This document shows positions 17,510 through 25,977 of a DNA stretch of 64,000 bases, in pieces. The stretch is taken from the NCBI RefSeq assembly GCF_023952475.1, contig NZ_JALHRX010000016.1, positions 62,001 to 126,000 on the forward strand, in the 5' to 3' direction. Origin of the DNA: Cupriavidus sp. WGlv3 (GTDB lineage Bacteria > Pseudomonadota > Gammaproteobacteria > Burkholderiales > Burkholderiaceae). The stretch's first letter is position 1. Each line of letters starts with the position of its first letter. The position numbers and the translations under genes are program-made. Below the pieces are notes generated by a model. It did not search any database. It was not told the DNA's origin and saw only the letters and a program-made list of their open reading frames with translations.

Positions 17510-18892
17510 TTACAGGCTGTGGGCCATCTGCAGCAGCGGCTGGCGCGCGGCGGGCTCGAGCAGCCGGCCGGCGCCGTCGGCAATGTCCATGCGCTGCAGC
17601 CAGGCCTCGAATTCCGGCGCCGGGCGCAGCCCCAGCACTTCGCGCAGGTACAGCGCGTCGTGGAATGAGGTGCTCTGGTAGTTCAGCATGATGTCGTCGG
17701 CGCCGGGCACGCCCATGATGAAGTTGATGCCGGCCACGCCGAACAGCGTCAGCAGCGTGTCCATGTCATCCTGGTCGGCCTCGGCATGGTTGGTGTAGCA
17801 GACGTCGCAGCCCATCGGCACGCCCATCAGCTTGCCGCAGAAGTGGTCTTCCAGCCCGGCGCGGATAATCTGCTTGCCGTCGTACAGGTACTCCGGCCCG
17901 ATAAAACCGACCACGGTATTGACCAGCAGCGGCGAGAACGCGCGCGCCACCGCATAGGCGCGCGCCTCCATGGTCTGCTGGTCGACGCCGTGGTGCGCGT
18001 CGGCCGACAGCGCACTGCCCTGCCCGGTCTCGAAGTACATCAGGTTGTCGCCCACGGTGCCGCGCGCCAGCGCCTGCGCGGCGTCGTGCGCCTCGGCCAG
18101 CAGTGACAGGCTGATGCCGAAGGCCGCATTGGCGCGCTCGCTGCCGGCCACGGACTGGAACACCAGGTCCACCGGCGCGCCCTGGCCGATCGCGCGCAGC
18201 GTGTTGGTGACATGGGTCAGCACGCAGGATTGCGTGGGGATGTCGAAGCGGCTGCGCAACTCGTCGATCATGCGCAGCAGCGAGACGATCGCGCCGAGGT
18301 TGTCCGAGGCCGGATTGACGCCGATGGTGGCATCGCCGCAGCCATAGAGCAGCCCGTCGATGATCGAGGCGGCGATGCCCTTGGGATCGTCGGTCGGATG
18401 GTTGGGCTGCAGCCGCACCGCCAGCCGGCCCGGCAGCCCCACCGTGCTGCGAAAGCGCGTGACCACCTGGCACTTGCGCGCCACCGCGACCAGGTCCTGG
18501 TTGCGCATCAGCTTGCTGACCGCCGCCGCCATTTCCGGCGTGATGCCGGGCGCCACCCGCGCCAGCATGGCGCTGTCGGTTTCATGCCGCAGCAGCCAGT
18601 TGCGCAGGTCGCCCACGGTGGTGGCATCGATCGCGGCAAAGGCGGCGGCGTCGTGGCGGTCGTGGATCAGACGCGTGACCTCGTCGTCTTCATAGGGCAC
18701 CAGCGCCTCGTTCAGGAAGCGCGTCAGCGGCACCTCGGACAGTGCCAGCCGTGCCGCCATCCGCTCCTGTTCGCTTTGCGCGGCGAGGCCCGCCAGCGCG
18801 TCGCCGGAGCGCGCCGGGCTGGCCCTGGCCAGCAGCATGCGCAGGTCGGCAAAGACGTGGCGGTGGTTGCCGATGGTCTGGGTGTAGGCCAT
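17510..18892 (-). CDS. eutB: ethanolamine ammonia-lyase, large subunit
   Basis: This 460-residue catalytic TIM-barrel subunit binds ethanolamine and the cobalamin face. Conserved blocks include LQPNHPTDDPKGI (near residue 177), LLYGCGDATIGVNPASDN, the FETGQGSALSADAH block near 295, and GCDVCYTNHAEADQDDMD near 365. The ATG at 18892 (MAYTQTIG) gives the normal family start; an upstream frame extension was dropped. The operon is eutBC only. No reactivase eutA, transporter or regulator is adjacent, and I saw no cobalamin riboswitch in the 244 bp upstream. Confidence 0.97.
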   Translation of the reverse strand: MAYTQTIGNHRHVFADLRMLLARASPARSGDALAGLAAQSEQERMAARLALSEVPLTRFLNEALVPYEDDEVTRLIHDRHDAAAFAAIDATTVGDLRNWLLRHETDSAMLARVAPGITPEMAAAVSKLMRNQDLVAVARKCQVVTRFRSTVGLPGRLAVRLQPNHPTDDPKGIAASIIDGLLYGCGDATIGVNPASDNLGAIVSLLRMIDELRSRFDIPTQSCVLTHVTNTLRAIGQGAPVDLVFQSVAGSERANAAFGISLSLLAEAHDAAQALARGTVGDNLMYFETGQGSALSADAHHGVDQQTMEARAYAVARAFSPLLVNTVVGFIGPEYLYDGKQIIRAGLEDHFCGKLMGVPMGCDVCYTNHAEADQDDMDTLLTLFGVAGINFIMGVPGADDIMLNYQSTSFHDALYLREVLGLRPAPEFEAWLQRMDIADGAGRLLEPAARQPLLQMAHSL

Positions 18893-19136
18893 GGGTTGCG
18901 TTCCTTGCGTTCCTGTACCTGGGGACAATCGAAGACAGCACGGCGAGCGGCTGGCCGTGCACGATTCCCCCTAATATAGACACCCTTTGCGTGTGCCGAT
19001 ATGCCAACATCGGCACCAGGTCGCGGCGCGAGGTCACGGCGGCCGGGCGACCGAAGCAGCGACTGACGCAGCCATTACATCTGGATCGGCGAGAATCCAG
19101 GAATTCCTTTCAGCAAATTGCATGCCGGAGACACCA

Positions 19137-20174
19137 ATGAAAGAGCCCGAACCGACCGTCACCCCGCGCCTGCCGCCGGCTGCGTGGTACAGCGTCGGCA
19201 CCGTCGCCTACCTGCTGACCGCGCTGGCGCTCTGGACCGCGCTGCATGCCAACCTGGTGGCGGCGCTGCTGTCCGGGCTGCTGCTGTATTCGCTGGTGGA
19301 CGTGCTGGCGCCGCGCCTGAAGCGCCTGCACCAGCGCCACGACGCGCTCGCGGTGGCGATCCTGTCGGCGCTGATCCTGCTGGGGCTGACGCTGGCGGGC
19401 TGGCTGCTGGTGCGCTTTGTCAGCGGCGAGGGCAATACCCTGGACGGCCTGCTCAACCACGTCGCCGACATCATCGACCGCTCGCGCGGGCAGCTGCCGC
19501 CGTGGGTCAGCGACGCGCTGCCCAATGGCGTCGACGAACTCGCCAACACGCTGATCGATACCCTGCGCGAGCACGCCGCGATGGCGCAGAAGCTGGGCGC
19601 CGAGGTGCTGCGCACGCTGGTGCATATCCTGATCGGCCTGGTGATCGGCGCGATGGTGGCGCTGTACCGGGCGGTGGCGCGGCCCAACCGGCGCCCGCTG
19701 GCGGCCGCGCTGGTGGCGCGCGCGCGCACGCTGCAGCAGGCGTTCTCGCAGTTCATCTTTGCGCAGATCCAGATCTCCACCATCAACACCGTGCTGACCG
19801 CGGTCTACCTGCTGCTGGTGCTGCCGCTGTTCGACGTGCACCTGCCGCTGAGCAAGACCCTGGTGGTGATTACCTTCGTCGCGGGCCTGCTGCCGGTGCT
19901 GGGCAACCTGATCTCGAACACGGCCATCGTGGTGGCCTCGCTGTCGGTATCGCTGCCGATCGCGGTGGCATCGCTGGTGTTCCTGGTGGTGATCCACAAG
20001 CTCGAATACTTCCTGAACGCGCGCATCATCGGCGCGCGCATCCAGGCCGCGGCGTGGGAACTGCTGATGGTGATGCTGCTGATGGAAACGCTGTTCGGCA
20101 TCCCGGGCGTGATCGCCGGGCCGATCTTCTATGCGTACCTGAAGCGCGAGCTGGCCGGCGCCGGGCTGATCTGA
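19137..20174 (+). CDS. AI-2E/PerM-family membrane transporter
   Basis: This 345-residue inner-membrane protein has about eight hydrophobic segments in the PerM layout: a paired N-terminal set, a soluble amphipathic loop (residues 95-165, including VSDALPNGVDELANTL), then helices leading to the conserved C-terminal IPGVIAGPIFYAYLK. Members export small molecules such as AI-2 or act as Na+/H+ antiporters. The ATG at 19137 follows GGAG by 7 bases, which rules out the longer frame start at 18987. It is divergent from eutB but has no evident functional link to it. Confidence 0.85.
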   Translation: MKEPEPTVTPRLPPAAWYSVGTVAYLLTALALWTALHANLVAALLSGLLLYSLVDVLAPRLKRLHQRHDALAVAILSALILLGLTLAGWLLVRFVSGEGNTLDGLLNHVADIIDRSRGQLPPWVSDALPNGVDELANTLIDTLREHAAMAQKLGAEVLRTLVHILIGLVIGAMVALYRAVARPNRRPLAAALVARARTLQQAFSQFIFAQIQISTINTVLTAVYLLLVLPLFDVHLPLSKTLVVITFVAGLLPVLGNLISNTAIVVASLSVSLPIAVASLVFLVVIHKLEYFLNARIIGARIQAAAWELLMVMLLMETLFGIPGVIAGPIFYAYLKRELAGAGLI

Positions 20175-20236
20175 ATGCCGCGGCCGGCACGCCGGGCCGG
20201 TGGTAGGACCAATAAGCGGGCCTCTGACCCCTGTAT

Positions 20237-20956
20237 TCAGGCCCCGTCGTGCTCCACGCGGCTGCGCACGAAGTCGATGTGGGTCTGCATCGCCGTGCGC
20301 GCCTCTTCCGGACGGCGCGCACAGATCGCATCGCACAGCGTGCGGTGCTGCAGCAACAGCAGGTCCGAGGCGCCGTCGTCCTGTTCGCGCAGGCCGGTGC
20401 CGTTGATGGTGATGTGTTCGCGCAGCATGCCGATCACGCTGGTATGCAGGTGCAGGAACATGGTGTTGTGCGAGGCCTGGGCGATGGCGTCATGCAGCTG
20501 CGCATCGGCATCGGCCTCGGCCTGCTTGTCGTCGGCGGTGCGCGCGCGTTCCAGTTCGGCCATCAGCGCACGGATGCGCCTGACATCGGCCGCGTCCGCG
20601 CGCAACGCCGCGAAGTAGGCCGTGGCGCCTTCCAGCACGCGGCGAAATTCCAGGATGTCTTCGCGCAGCGCGGGATGGTCCGCCACCAGCTGGCCCCACG
20701 GCGAGGCAATGCCGGCGCGCAGCTGGTCGGTGGCATAGACGCCCGCGCCGCGCCGGCTCTGCAGCAGGCCGCGCGCGGCCAGGCGCTGAATCGCCTCGCG
20801 CACGGTGTTGCGCGCCACCGCGTACTGTTCGGCCAGCACGCGCTCGGCCGGCAGCCGCGTGCCCGGCGGCCAGGTGCCGTCGAGCAGCGCGGTCTCCATG
20901 CGCCGCATCACCGACTCCACGCGTCCGCGGGTATGCCCGTGCCTGGCTGCCGTCAT
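20237..20956 (-). CDS. FadR/LldR-subfamily GntR regulator, probable lactate-responsive
   Basis: This 239-residue repressor-type protein has an N-terminal winged HTH (LPAERVLAEQYAVARNTVREAI, residues about 36-57) and an all-helical FCD effector domain (about 90-230), where HDAIAQASHN and the HRTLCDAI block supply the metal/ligand-site histidines. It is divergent from lutACB. A palindrome matching the PdhR/LldR operator lies between the two genes at 20999-21015, so it most likely senses lactate and controls lut. The ATG at 20956 gives the shortest start that keeps the whole HTH; the open frame upstream is shadow. Confidence 0.88.
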   Translation of the reverse strand: MTAARHGHTRGRVESVMRRMETALLDGTWPPGTRLPAERVLAEQYAVARNTVREAIQRLAARGLLQSRRGAGVYATDQLRAGIASPWGQLVADHPALREDILEFRRVLEGATAYFAALRADAADVRRIRALMAELERARTADDKQAEADADAQLHDAIAQASHNTMFLHLHTSVIGMLREHITINGTGLREQDDGASDLLLLQHRTLCDAICARRPEEARTAMQTHIDFVRSRVEHDGA

Positions 20957-20998
20957 GCCGTGGTTCCTCGCTCCTGAACGTGCGCGGCCCGCGTTCTG

Positions 20999-21015
20999 AA
21001 TTGGTCCAACCAATT
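20999..21015. promoter_or_regulatory. LldR/PdhR-type operator in the divergent lut promoter
   Basis: AATTGGT-CCA-ACCAATT is a perfect 7-3-7 palindrome. It matches the ATTGGTnnnACCAAT operator known for PdhR and the LldR side of the FadR family. It sits 43 bp upstream of the FadR-type gene start and 67 bp upstream of lutA. Confidence 0.8.
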
Positions 21016-21081
21016 TGAAGCGCCGCGCGGAAGCGGGAATTATGCGCCCAAACGTGCGACCCAGCACGTGTGGAGCGAGAC

Positions 21082-21864
21082 ATGAAGGATCGTCAGTACC
21101 CCAGCGGCCCTGCCCCCACGCAGGCCTACCTGTTTGCCACCTGCCTGGTCGACATGTTCGTGCCGCAGGCCGGCCTCGATGCCGTGCGGCTGCTCGAGCG
21201 CGAAGGCCTGACCGTGCATTTCCCGCGCGGCCAGAGCTGCTGCGGCCAGCCCGCCTACAGCAGCGGCAATCCCGACGCGGCGCGTGCGGTGGCGCGCGCC
21301 CAGCTCGACCTGTTCGGCCAGCCATGGCCGGTGATCGTGCCGTCCGGCTCTTGCGCCGGCATGATGCGCCACCACTGGCCGCAGCTCTTTGCCGACGATC
21401 CGGTGGCCGGCCCGAAGGCCCGCGAACTGGCCGGGCGCGTCTATGAGCTGGGCGAGTTCCTGCTGCACGTGCTGAAGGTGGACTTCGGCGCTGCGGCACC
21501 ATCGGCCGAGCCGCCGGAGCGCATCGTGCTGCATACCTCGTGCGGCGCGCGCCGCGAAATGGGCACGCGCCAGCACGGCGTGGCGCTGGTCGATGCGCTG
21601 CCGGGCGTGACCCGCGTCGAGCATGCGCGCGAGTCGGAATGCTGCGGCTTCGGCGGCACCTTCTCGCTCAAGCATCCCGATATCTCGGGCGCGATGGTGC
21701 GCGACAAGGTGGCCTCGGCCTGCGCCACCGGCTGCGACCGCCTGGTCTCGGCCGACTGCGGCTGCCTGCTCAATATCGGCCACACCGCCGCGCACGACCG
21801 CGCGCCGCTGCAGGTGGAACACCTCGCCAGCTTCCTGTGGCGCCGTACCGGAGGTGCCGCATGA
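21082..21864 (+). CDS. lutA: L-lactate utilisation protein LutA (LldE-like, Fe-S/CCG domain)
   Basis: This 260-residue protein is one of three subunits of the LutABC complex that oxidises L-lactate to pyruvate. It has two CCG-type cysteine-rich domains: SCCGQP near residue 53 with an upstream CLVDMF, and ECCGFGG near 190 with HTSCGARR upstream and DCGCLLN after. These ligate an unusual Fe-S cluster in heterodisulfide-reductase-like proteins. The start is the ATG at 21082; a GTG four codons upstream is in frame. It overlaps lutC by ATGA. Confidence 0.92.
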   Translation: MKDRQYPSGPAPTQAYLFATCLVDMFVPQAGLDAVRLLEREGLTVHFPRGQSCCGQPAYSSGNPDAARAVARAQLDLFGQPWPVIVPSGSCAGMMRHHWPQLFADDPVAGPKARELAGRVYELGEFLLHVLKVDFGAAAPSAEPPERIVLHTSCGARREMGTRQHGVALVDALPGVTRVEHARESECCGFGGTFSLKHPDISGAMVRDKVASACATGCDRLVSADCGCLLNIGHTAAHDRAPLQVEHLASFLWRRTGGAA

Positions 21865-22559
21865 GCACGCCCGGCGCCCGCGAACGCATGCTCGGCCGGC
21901 TGCGCGCCGCCGCGCCCGTGCCGTCCCCGCAAACCACCGAGCTGGACCGCCGCATCGACGGCCATTTCGAAGCACGCCGCCATGGCACGCCAACGACTGG
22001 CGCACGCGTTGCCGCGATGCGGGCGGCGCTGCAAGGCCTGCATGCCGAAGTCTGGTGCGCCGACGCCAGCGCCTGGCCGGCGATGCTCGCTGCCGAACTG
22101 GCCAGCGCGGGCGTGAAGCGCCTGCTGCTCGATCCGGCCACCGTGGCCGGCGCGGCGCTGGCTGCCGCGCTGCCGGCCGGTATCCAAGCCATCGGCTACG
22201 ACCGCCCGATCGAGGCCTGGAAGGCCGAGCTGTTCGACACCGTCGACGCCGGCTTCACCGTGGCGCGCTCCGGCATCGCTGCCACCGGCACGCTGGTGCT
22301 GACGCCCGATGCGGGCTCGCCGCGCACGGTGTCGCTGGTGCCGCCGCTGCATGTCGCGCTGGTGCGCGCCCCGACCCTGCATGACGACCTGCACATGGCC
22401 GCGCGCGCCGAGCGCTGGGCCGACGGCATGCCGACCAACCTGGTGCTGGTCTCGGGCCCGTCCAAGACCTCGGACATCCAGCAAACCCTGGCATACGGCG
22501 CGCATGGTCCGCGCCGGCTGTGGGTCGTGATCGAAACCGACACCGCGGAGGCCGCATGA
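21861..22559 (+). CDS. lutC: L-lactate utilisation protein LutC (LldG-like)
   Basis: This 232-residue protein has the LUD domain. The block DAGFTVARSGIAATGTLVL (about residues 127-145) followed by RTVSLVPPLHVALV is typical, and the C-terminal LVSGPSKTSDI resembles the 5-formyltetrahydrofolate cyclo-ligase-like glycine loop. It works with LutA and LutB in lactate oxidation. Both ends overlap their neighbours by ATGA, so the three genes are translationally coupled in the order A-C-B, unlike the A-B-C order in Bacillus. Confidence 0.92.
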   Translation: MSTPGARERMLGRLRAAAPVPSPQTTELDRRIDGHFEARRHGTPTTGARVAAMRAALQGLHAEVWCADASAWPAMLAAELASAGVKRLLLDPATVAGAALAAALPAGIQAIGYDRPIEAWKAELFDTVDAGFTVARSGIAATGTLVLTPDAGSPRTVSLVPPLHVALVRAPTLHDDLHMAARAERWADGMPTNLVLVSGPSKTSDIQQTLAYGAHGPRRLWVVIETDTAEAA

Positions 22560-24004
22560 TGAGCCAGCAGACCCTGCAATTCGTTGCGCCGCGAGAGTTC
22601 AAGGCCCGCGCCCGCGAAGCGCTGGACGATCCCAAGCTGCGCCAGAGCTTCCGCGGCGCGATGGACTTCCTGCAAGGCAAGCGCCTGGCGCAGTTCCCGG
22701 ATGCCGACGAGCTCGAACGCCTGCGCGACCTGGGCGAGGCGGTGCGCCAGCACGCGCTGGCCAACCTGCCCGACCTGCTGGTGCAGCTGGAACAGCAGCT
22801 GAGCGCCGCCGGCGTGCAGGTGCACTGGGCCGAGACCGCCGACGAGGCCAACGCCATCATCCACGGCATTGCCAGCGCCCGGCAGGCCACGCGCGTGATC
22901 AAGGGCAAGTCGATGGCCAGCGAAGAGATCGAGCTGAACCATTACCTGGCCGAGCGCGGCGTCGATTGCATCGAGTCGGACATGGGCGAATACATCGTCC
23001 AGCTGGCCGGCGAGAAGCCCTCGCATATCGTGATGCCGGCGATCCACAAGACCAAGGGCGATATCGCGCAGCTGTTCACCGAGCATATCCCCGACACGCC
23101 CTATACCGAGGACGTCGACGCGCTGATCCAGACCGGCCGCCGCGCGCTGCGCCAGGCCTTTGTCGAGGCCGACATCGGCCTGTCCGGCGTGAACTTTGCC
23201 GCCGCCGACACCGGTACGCTGTGGCTGGTGGAGAACGAGGGCAACGGCCGGCTCTCCACCACCGTGCCCGACGTGCATATCGCCATCATGGGCATGGAGA
23301 AGGTGGTGGCCAGGCTCGAGCACATCGTGCCGCTGTCGACGCTGCTGACGCGCTCGGCCACGGGCCAGGCCATCACCACCTACTTCAACCTGATCTCGGG
23401 CCCGCGCCGCGCGGGCGAGCGCGACGGCCCGCGCGAAGTGCACCTGGTGCTGCTCGACAACGGCCGCACCCAGGCCTATGCCGACGCGCAATTGCGCGCC
23501 ACGCTGCAATGCATCCGCTGCGGCGCGTGCATGAACCACTGCCCGGTGTACACCCGCATCGGCGGCCATGCCTACGGCACCACCTACCCCGGCCCGATCG
23601 GCAAGATCATCTCGCCACACCTGCTGGGGCTGGACGCCACCGCCGACCTGGCCACCGCCTCGAGCCTGTGCGGCGCCTGCGGCGAGGTCTGCCCGGTGCG
23701 CATCCCGATCCCGCAACTGCTGGTGCGCCTGCGCACCGAGGCCAACCGCGATCCCGCAGAACCGGTGGCCAACCCGCTGCGCGGCCAGGGCGCCAAGTAC
23801 AGCCGGGGCGAGCACCTGGTGTGGCGCTTCTGGAGCGGCGCCTATTCGCACCCGGCGGCGTACCGGCTGTTCCGCTGGGCCGCGACGCGGCTGCGCGCGC
23901 TGACACCGGCGCGGCAGATGGGATGGACGCAGCACCGCACGCCGCTGAAACCGGCGGCGAAGAGCCTGGCGGACCTGCTGAAGGAAAAAGGGCAGCCGGA
24001 GTAG
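22556..24004 (+). CDS. lutB: L-lactate utilisation protein LutB (LldF-like iron-sulfur protein)
   Basis: This 482-residue subunit joins a LUD domain (residues about 70-300) to a ferredoxin-like region. CIRCGACMNHCP starts near residue 319, and a second cluster set, CGACGEVCP, near 376. The LUD core contains GKSMASEEIELN and the AADTGTLWLVENEGNGR block. It passes electrons from lactate oxidation to the respiratory chain. The start is the first of two adjacent ATG codons at 22556, overlapping the lutC stop. A hairpin repeat follows 56 bp after the stop, before lldP. Confidence 0.94.
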   Translation: MMSQQTLQFVAPREFKARAREALDDPKLRQSFRGAMDFLQGKRLAQFPDADELERLRDLGEAVRQHALANLPDLLVQLEQQLSAAGVQVHWAETADEANAIIHGIASARQATRVIKGKSMASEEIELNHYLAERGVDCIESDMGEYIVQLAGEKPSHIVMPAIHKTKGDIAQLFTEHIPDTPYTEDVDALIQTGRRALRQAFVEADIGLSGVNFAAADTGTLWLVENEGNGRLSTTVPDVHIAIMGMEKVVARLEHIVPLSTLLTRSATGQAITTYFNLISGPRRAGERDGPREVHLVLLDNGRTQAYADAQLRATLQCIRCGACMNHCPVYTRIGGHAYGTTYPGPIGKIISPHLLGLDATADLATASSLCGACGEVCPVRIPIPQLLVRLRTEANRDPAEPVANPLRGQGAKYSRGEHLVWRFWSGAYSHPAAYRLFRWAATRLRALTPARQMGWTQHRTPLKPAAKSLADLLKEKGQPE

Positions 24005-24059
24005 GCGGCGCCAGGCGCGGCGCAGTACAGCGCTGACGCTTCCCCACACCCGCTTGTTT

Positions 24060-24090
24060 GCTCCCCTCTCCCGCGTGCGGGAGAGGGAGC
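24060..24090. repeat. GC-rich hairpin repeat, copy 1
   Basis: The arms GCTCCCCTCTCCCGC and GCGGGAGAGGGAGC pair around GT with one bulged C. It lies between lutB and lldP. The same arms recur at 25917 and 28167. It is likely an extragenic palindrome that can stabilise the lut mRNA end or lower read-through into lldP. Confidence 0.85.
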
Positions 24091-24172
24091 ACACAAACGC
24101 GCGGGCTGACGCCACCGCGCTTTTCAGAACAACAAAGCTTTCCCGAACCACCACCAAATCAGGAGACTACCC

Positions 24173-25894
24173 TTGCAACCCTGGACCCAACTCTACACAC
24201 CGCTAGGCAGCCTGTGGCTGTCCTCGCTGGCGGCAGCGATCCCCATCGTGTTCTTCTTCATCGCGCTCGCGGTCTGGCGCATGAAGGGCCATGTCGCCGC
24301 GGCGGTGACGCTGCTGCTGGCGCTGGCCGTGGCGATCTTCGCTTATGGCATGCCCGCGCAGCAGGCGCTGGCCTCGGCCGGCTTCGGCTTTGCCTACGGG
24401 CTGTGGCCGATTGCGTGGATCATCGTGACCGCGGTGTTCCTCTACAAGATCGTGGTCAAGACCGGCCAGTTCGACGTGATCCGCGCCTCGGTGCTGTCGA
24501 TCACCGACGACCAGCGCCTGCAGATGCTGCTGATCGGCTTTGCCTTCGGCGCCTTCCTGGAAGGTGCGGCGGGCTTCGGCGCGCCGGTGGCGATCACCGC
24601 GGCGCTGCTGGTGGGGCTGGGTTTCAATCCGCTGTACGCGGCGGGGCTGTGTCTGATCGCCAATACCGCGCCGGTGGCGTTCGGCGCGATGGGCATTCCC
24701 ATCATCGTGGCCGGGCAGGTGACGGGCCTGGACCCGTTCCATATCGGCGCCATGGCCGGTCGCCAGTTGCCGCTGCTGTCGCTGCTGGTGCCGTTCTGGC
24801 TGGTGTTCATGATGGACGGCGCCAAGGGCGTGCGCGAGACCTGGCCGGCGGCGCTGGTGTGCGGCGGCAGCTTTGCCGTGACGCAGTACTTCACCTCCAA
24901 CCATATCGGGCCGGAACTGCCGGACATCACCTCGGCGCTGGTCAGCCTCGTATCCCTGGCGGCGTTCCTGAAGGTGTGGCAGCCGCGCAGCGCATCGCAG
25001 CGTGCTGGCGGCAGCGCCGGCAACGTCAGTGGCGGCACGGTCGCGCTGGCGGGCTTTGGCGGCGATATTGGCGGCGGTTTTGGCGGCGCGGTGCAGAGCC
25101 GCAAGGCGTCGCCCTACACGCTCGCGCAAACGCTGCGCGCGTGGGCGCCGTTCGGCATCCTGACCGCCATCGTCACGGTGTGGAGCCTGCAGCCGTTCAA
25201 GGCGCTGTTCGCCGCCAACGGCCCGCTGGCGGGCACGGTGCTGAAGTTCAAGGTCCCGGGCCTGGACCAGCTGGTGATCAAGGCCGCGCCGATCGTAACC
25301 ACGCCCAAGGCCTATGACGCGGTGCTGAAGATCGACCTGCTCTCCGCCGTCGGCACCGCGATCCTGCTGACCGCGCTGATCTCCGCCGTGCTGCTGCGCA
25401 TGAAGCCGCGCGACCTGCTGGCCACGTTCGGCGAAACGCTGGTGGAACTGGCGCGCCCGGTGCTGTCGATCGGGCTGGTGCTGGCGTTCGCCTTCGTCGC
25501 CAACTACTCGGGCATGTCTTCGACCCTGGCGCTGCTGCTGGCCGGCACGGGTGCGGCGTTCCCGTTCTTCTCGCCGTTCCTGGGCTGGCTGGGGGTGTTC
25601 CTGACCGGGTCCGACACCTCGTCGAATGCGCTGTTCTGCGCGCTGCAGAACACCACCGCGCACCAGATCGGCGTGTCCGACACGCTGATGGTCGCGGCCA
25701 ACACCACCGGCGGCGTCACCGCCAAGATGATCTCGCCGCAATCGATCGCGGTGGCCTGCGCGGCGACCGGGCTGGTGGGCAAGGAGTCGGAACTGTTCCG
25801 CTTCACCGTGAAGCACAGCCTGCTGTTCGCGGTGATCATCGGAATGATGACGATGGTGCAGGCGTATTGGCTGCCGGGGATGATTCCGGGGTGA
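24173..25894 (+). CDS. lldP: L-lactate permease (LctP family), TTG start
   Basis: This 573-residue inner-membrane symporter imports L-lactate (and glycolate in relatives) with protons. It has about 13 hydrophobic segments and the LctP hallmarks GFAFGAFLEGAAGFGAPVAI (near residue 122), NTAPVAFGAMGIPI, the C-terminal GSDTSSNALF and NTTGGVTAKMISPQSIA. The start is TTG at 24173, seven bases after AGGAG and giving the family N-terminus (QPWTQLYTP); no ATG is available nearby. A Gly-rich loop (about residues 280-310) is longer than usual. It is co-oriented with lutACB and probably shares LldR control. Confidence 0.95.
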   Translation: MQPWTQLYTPLGSLWLSSLAAAIPIVFFFIALAVWRMKGHVAAAVTLLLALAVAIFAYGMPAQQALASAGFGFAYGLWPIAWIIVTAVFLYKIVVKTGQFDVIRASVLSITDDQRLQMLLIGFAFGAFLEGAAGFGAPVAITAALLVGLGFNPLYAAGLCLIANTAPVAFGAMGIPIIVAGQVTGLDPFHIGAMAGRQLPLLSLLVPFWLVFMMDGAKGVRETWPAALVCGGSFAVTQYFTSNHIGPELPDITSALVSLVSLAAFLKVWQPRSASQRAGGSAGNVSGGTVALAGFGGDIGGGFGGAVQSRKASPYTLAQTLRAWAPFGILTAIVTVWSLQPFKALFAANGPLAGTVLKFKVPGLDQLVIKAAPIVTTPKAYDAVLKIDLLSAVGTAILLTALISAVLLRMKPRDLLATFGETLVELARPVLSIGLVLAFAFVANYSGMSSTLALLLAGTGAAFPFFSPFLGWLGVFLTGSDTSSNALFCALQNTTAHQIGVSDTLMVAANTTGGVTAKMISPQSIAVACAATGLVGKESELFRFTVKHSLLFAVIIGMMTMVQAYWLPGMIPG

Positions 25895-25916
25895 CCCCGA
25901 ATTCTTCCGCTTGCGT

Positions 25917-25946
25917 GCTCCCTCTCCCGCAAGCGGGAGAGGGAGC
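25917..25946. repeat. GC-rich hairpin repeat, copy 2
   Basis: A perfect 14-2-14 inverted repeat (GCTCCCTCTCCCGC, AA, GCGGGAGAGGGAGC) lies 22 bp after the lldP stop and 31 bp before the convergent CoA-transferase stop. Here it can serve as a two-way transcription block. Confidence 0.88.
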
Positions 25947-25977
25947 AAACCGGCGGTGAAAGTTGGCCACGTCGCCT

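Noticed and set aside
18893..19136. A cobalamin riboswitch upstream of eutB
   Set aside because: I could not find the B12-box or the required fold in the 244 bp; only ordinary promoter-like sequence is present.
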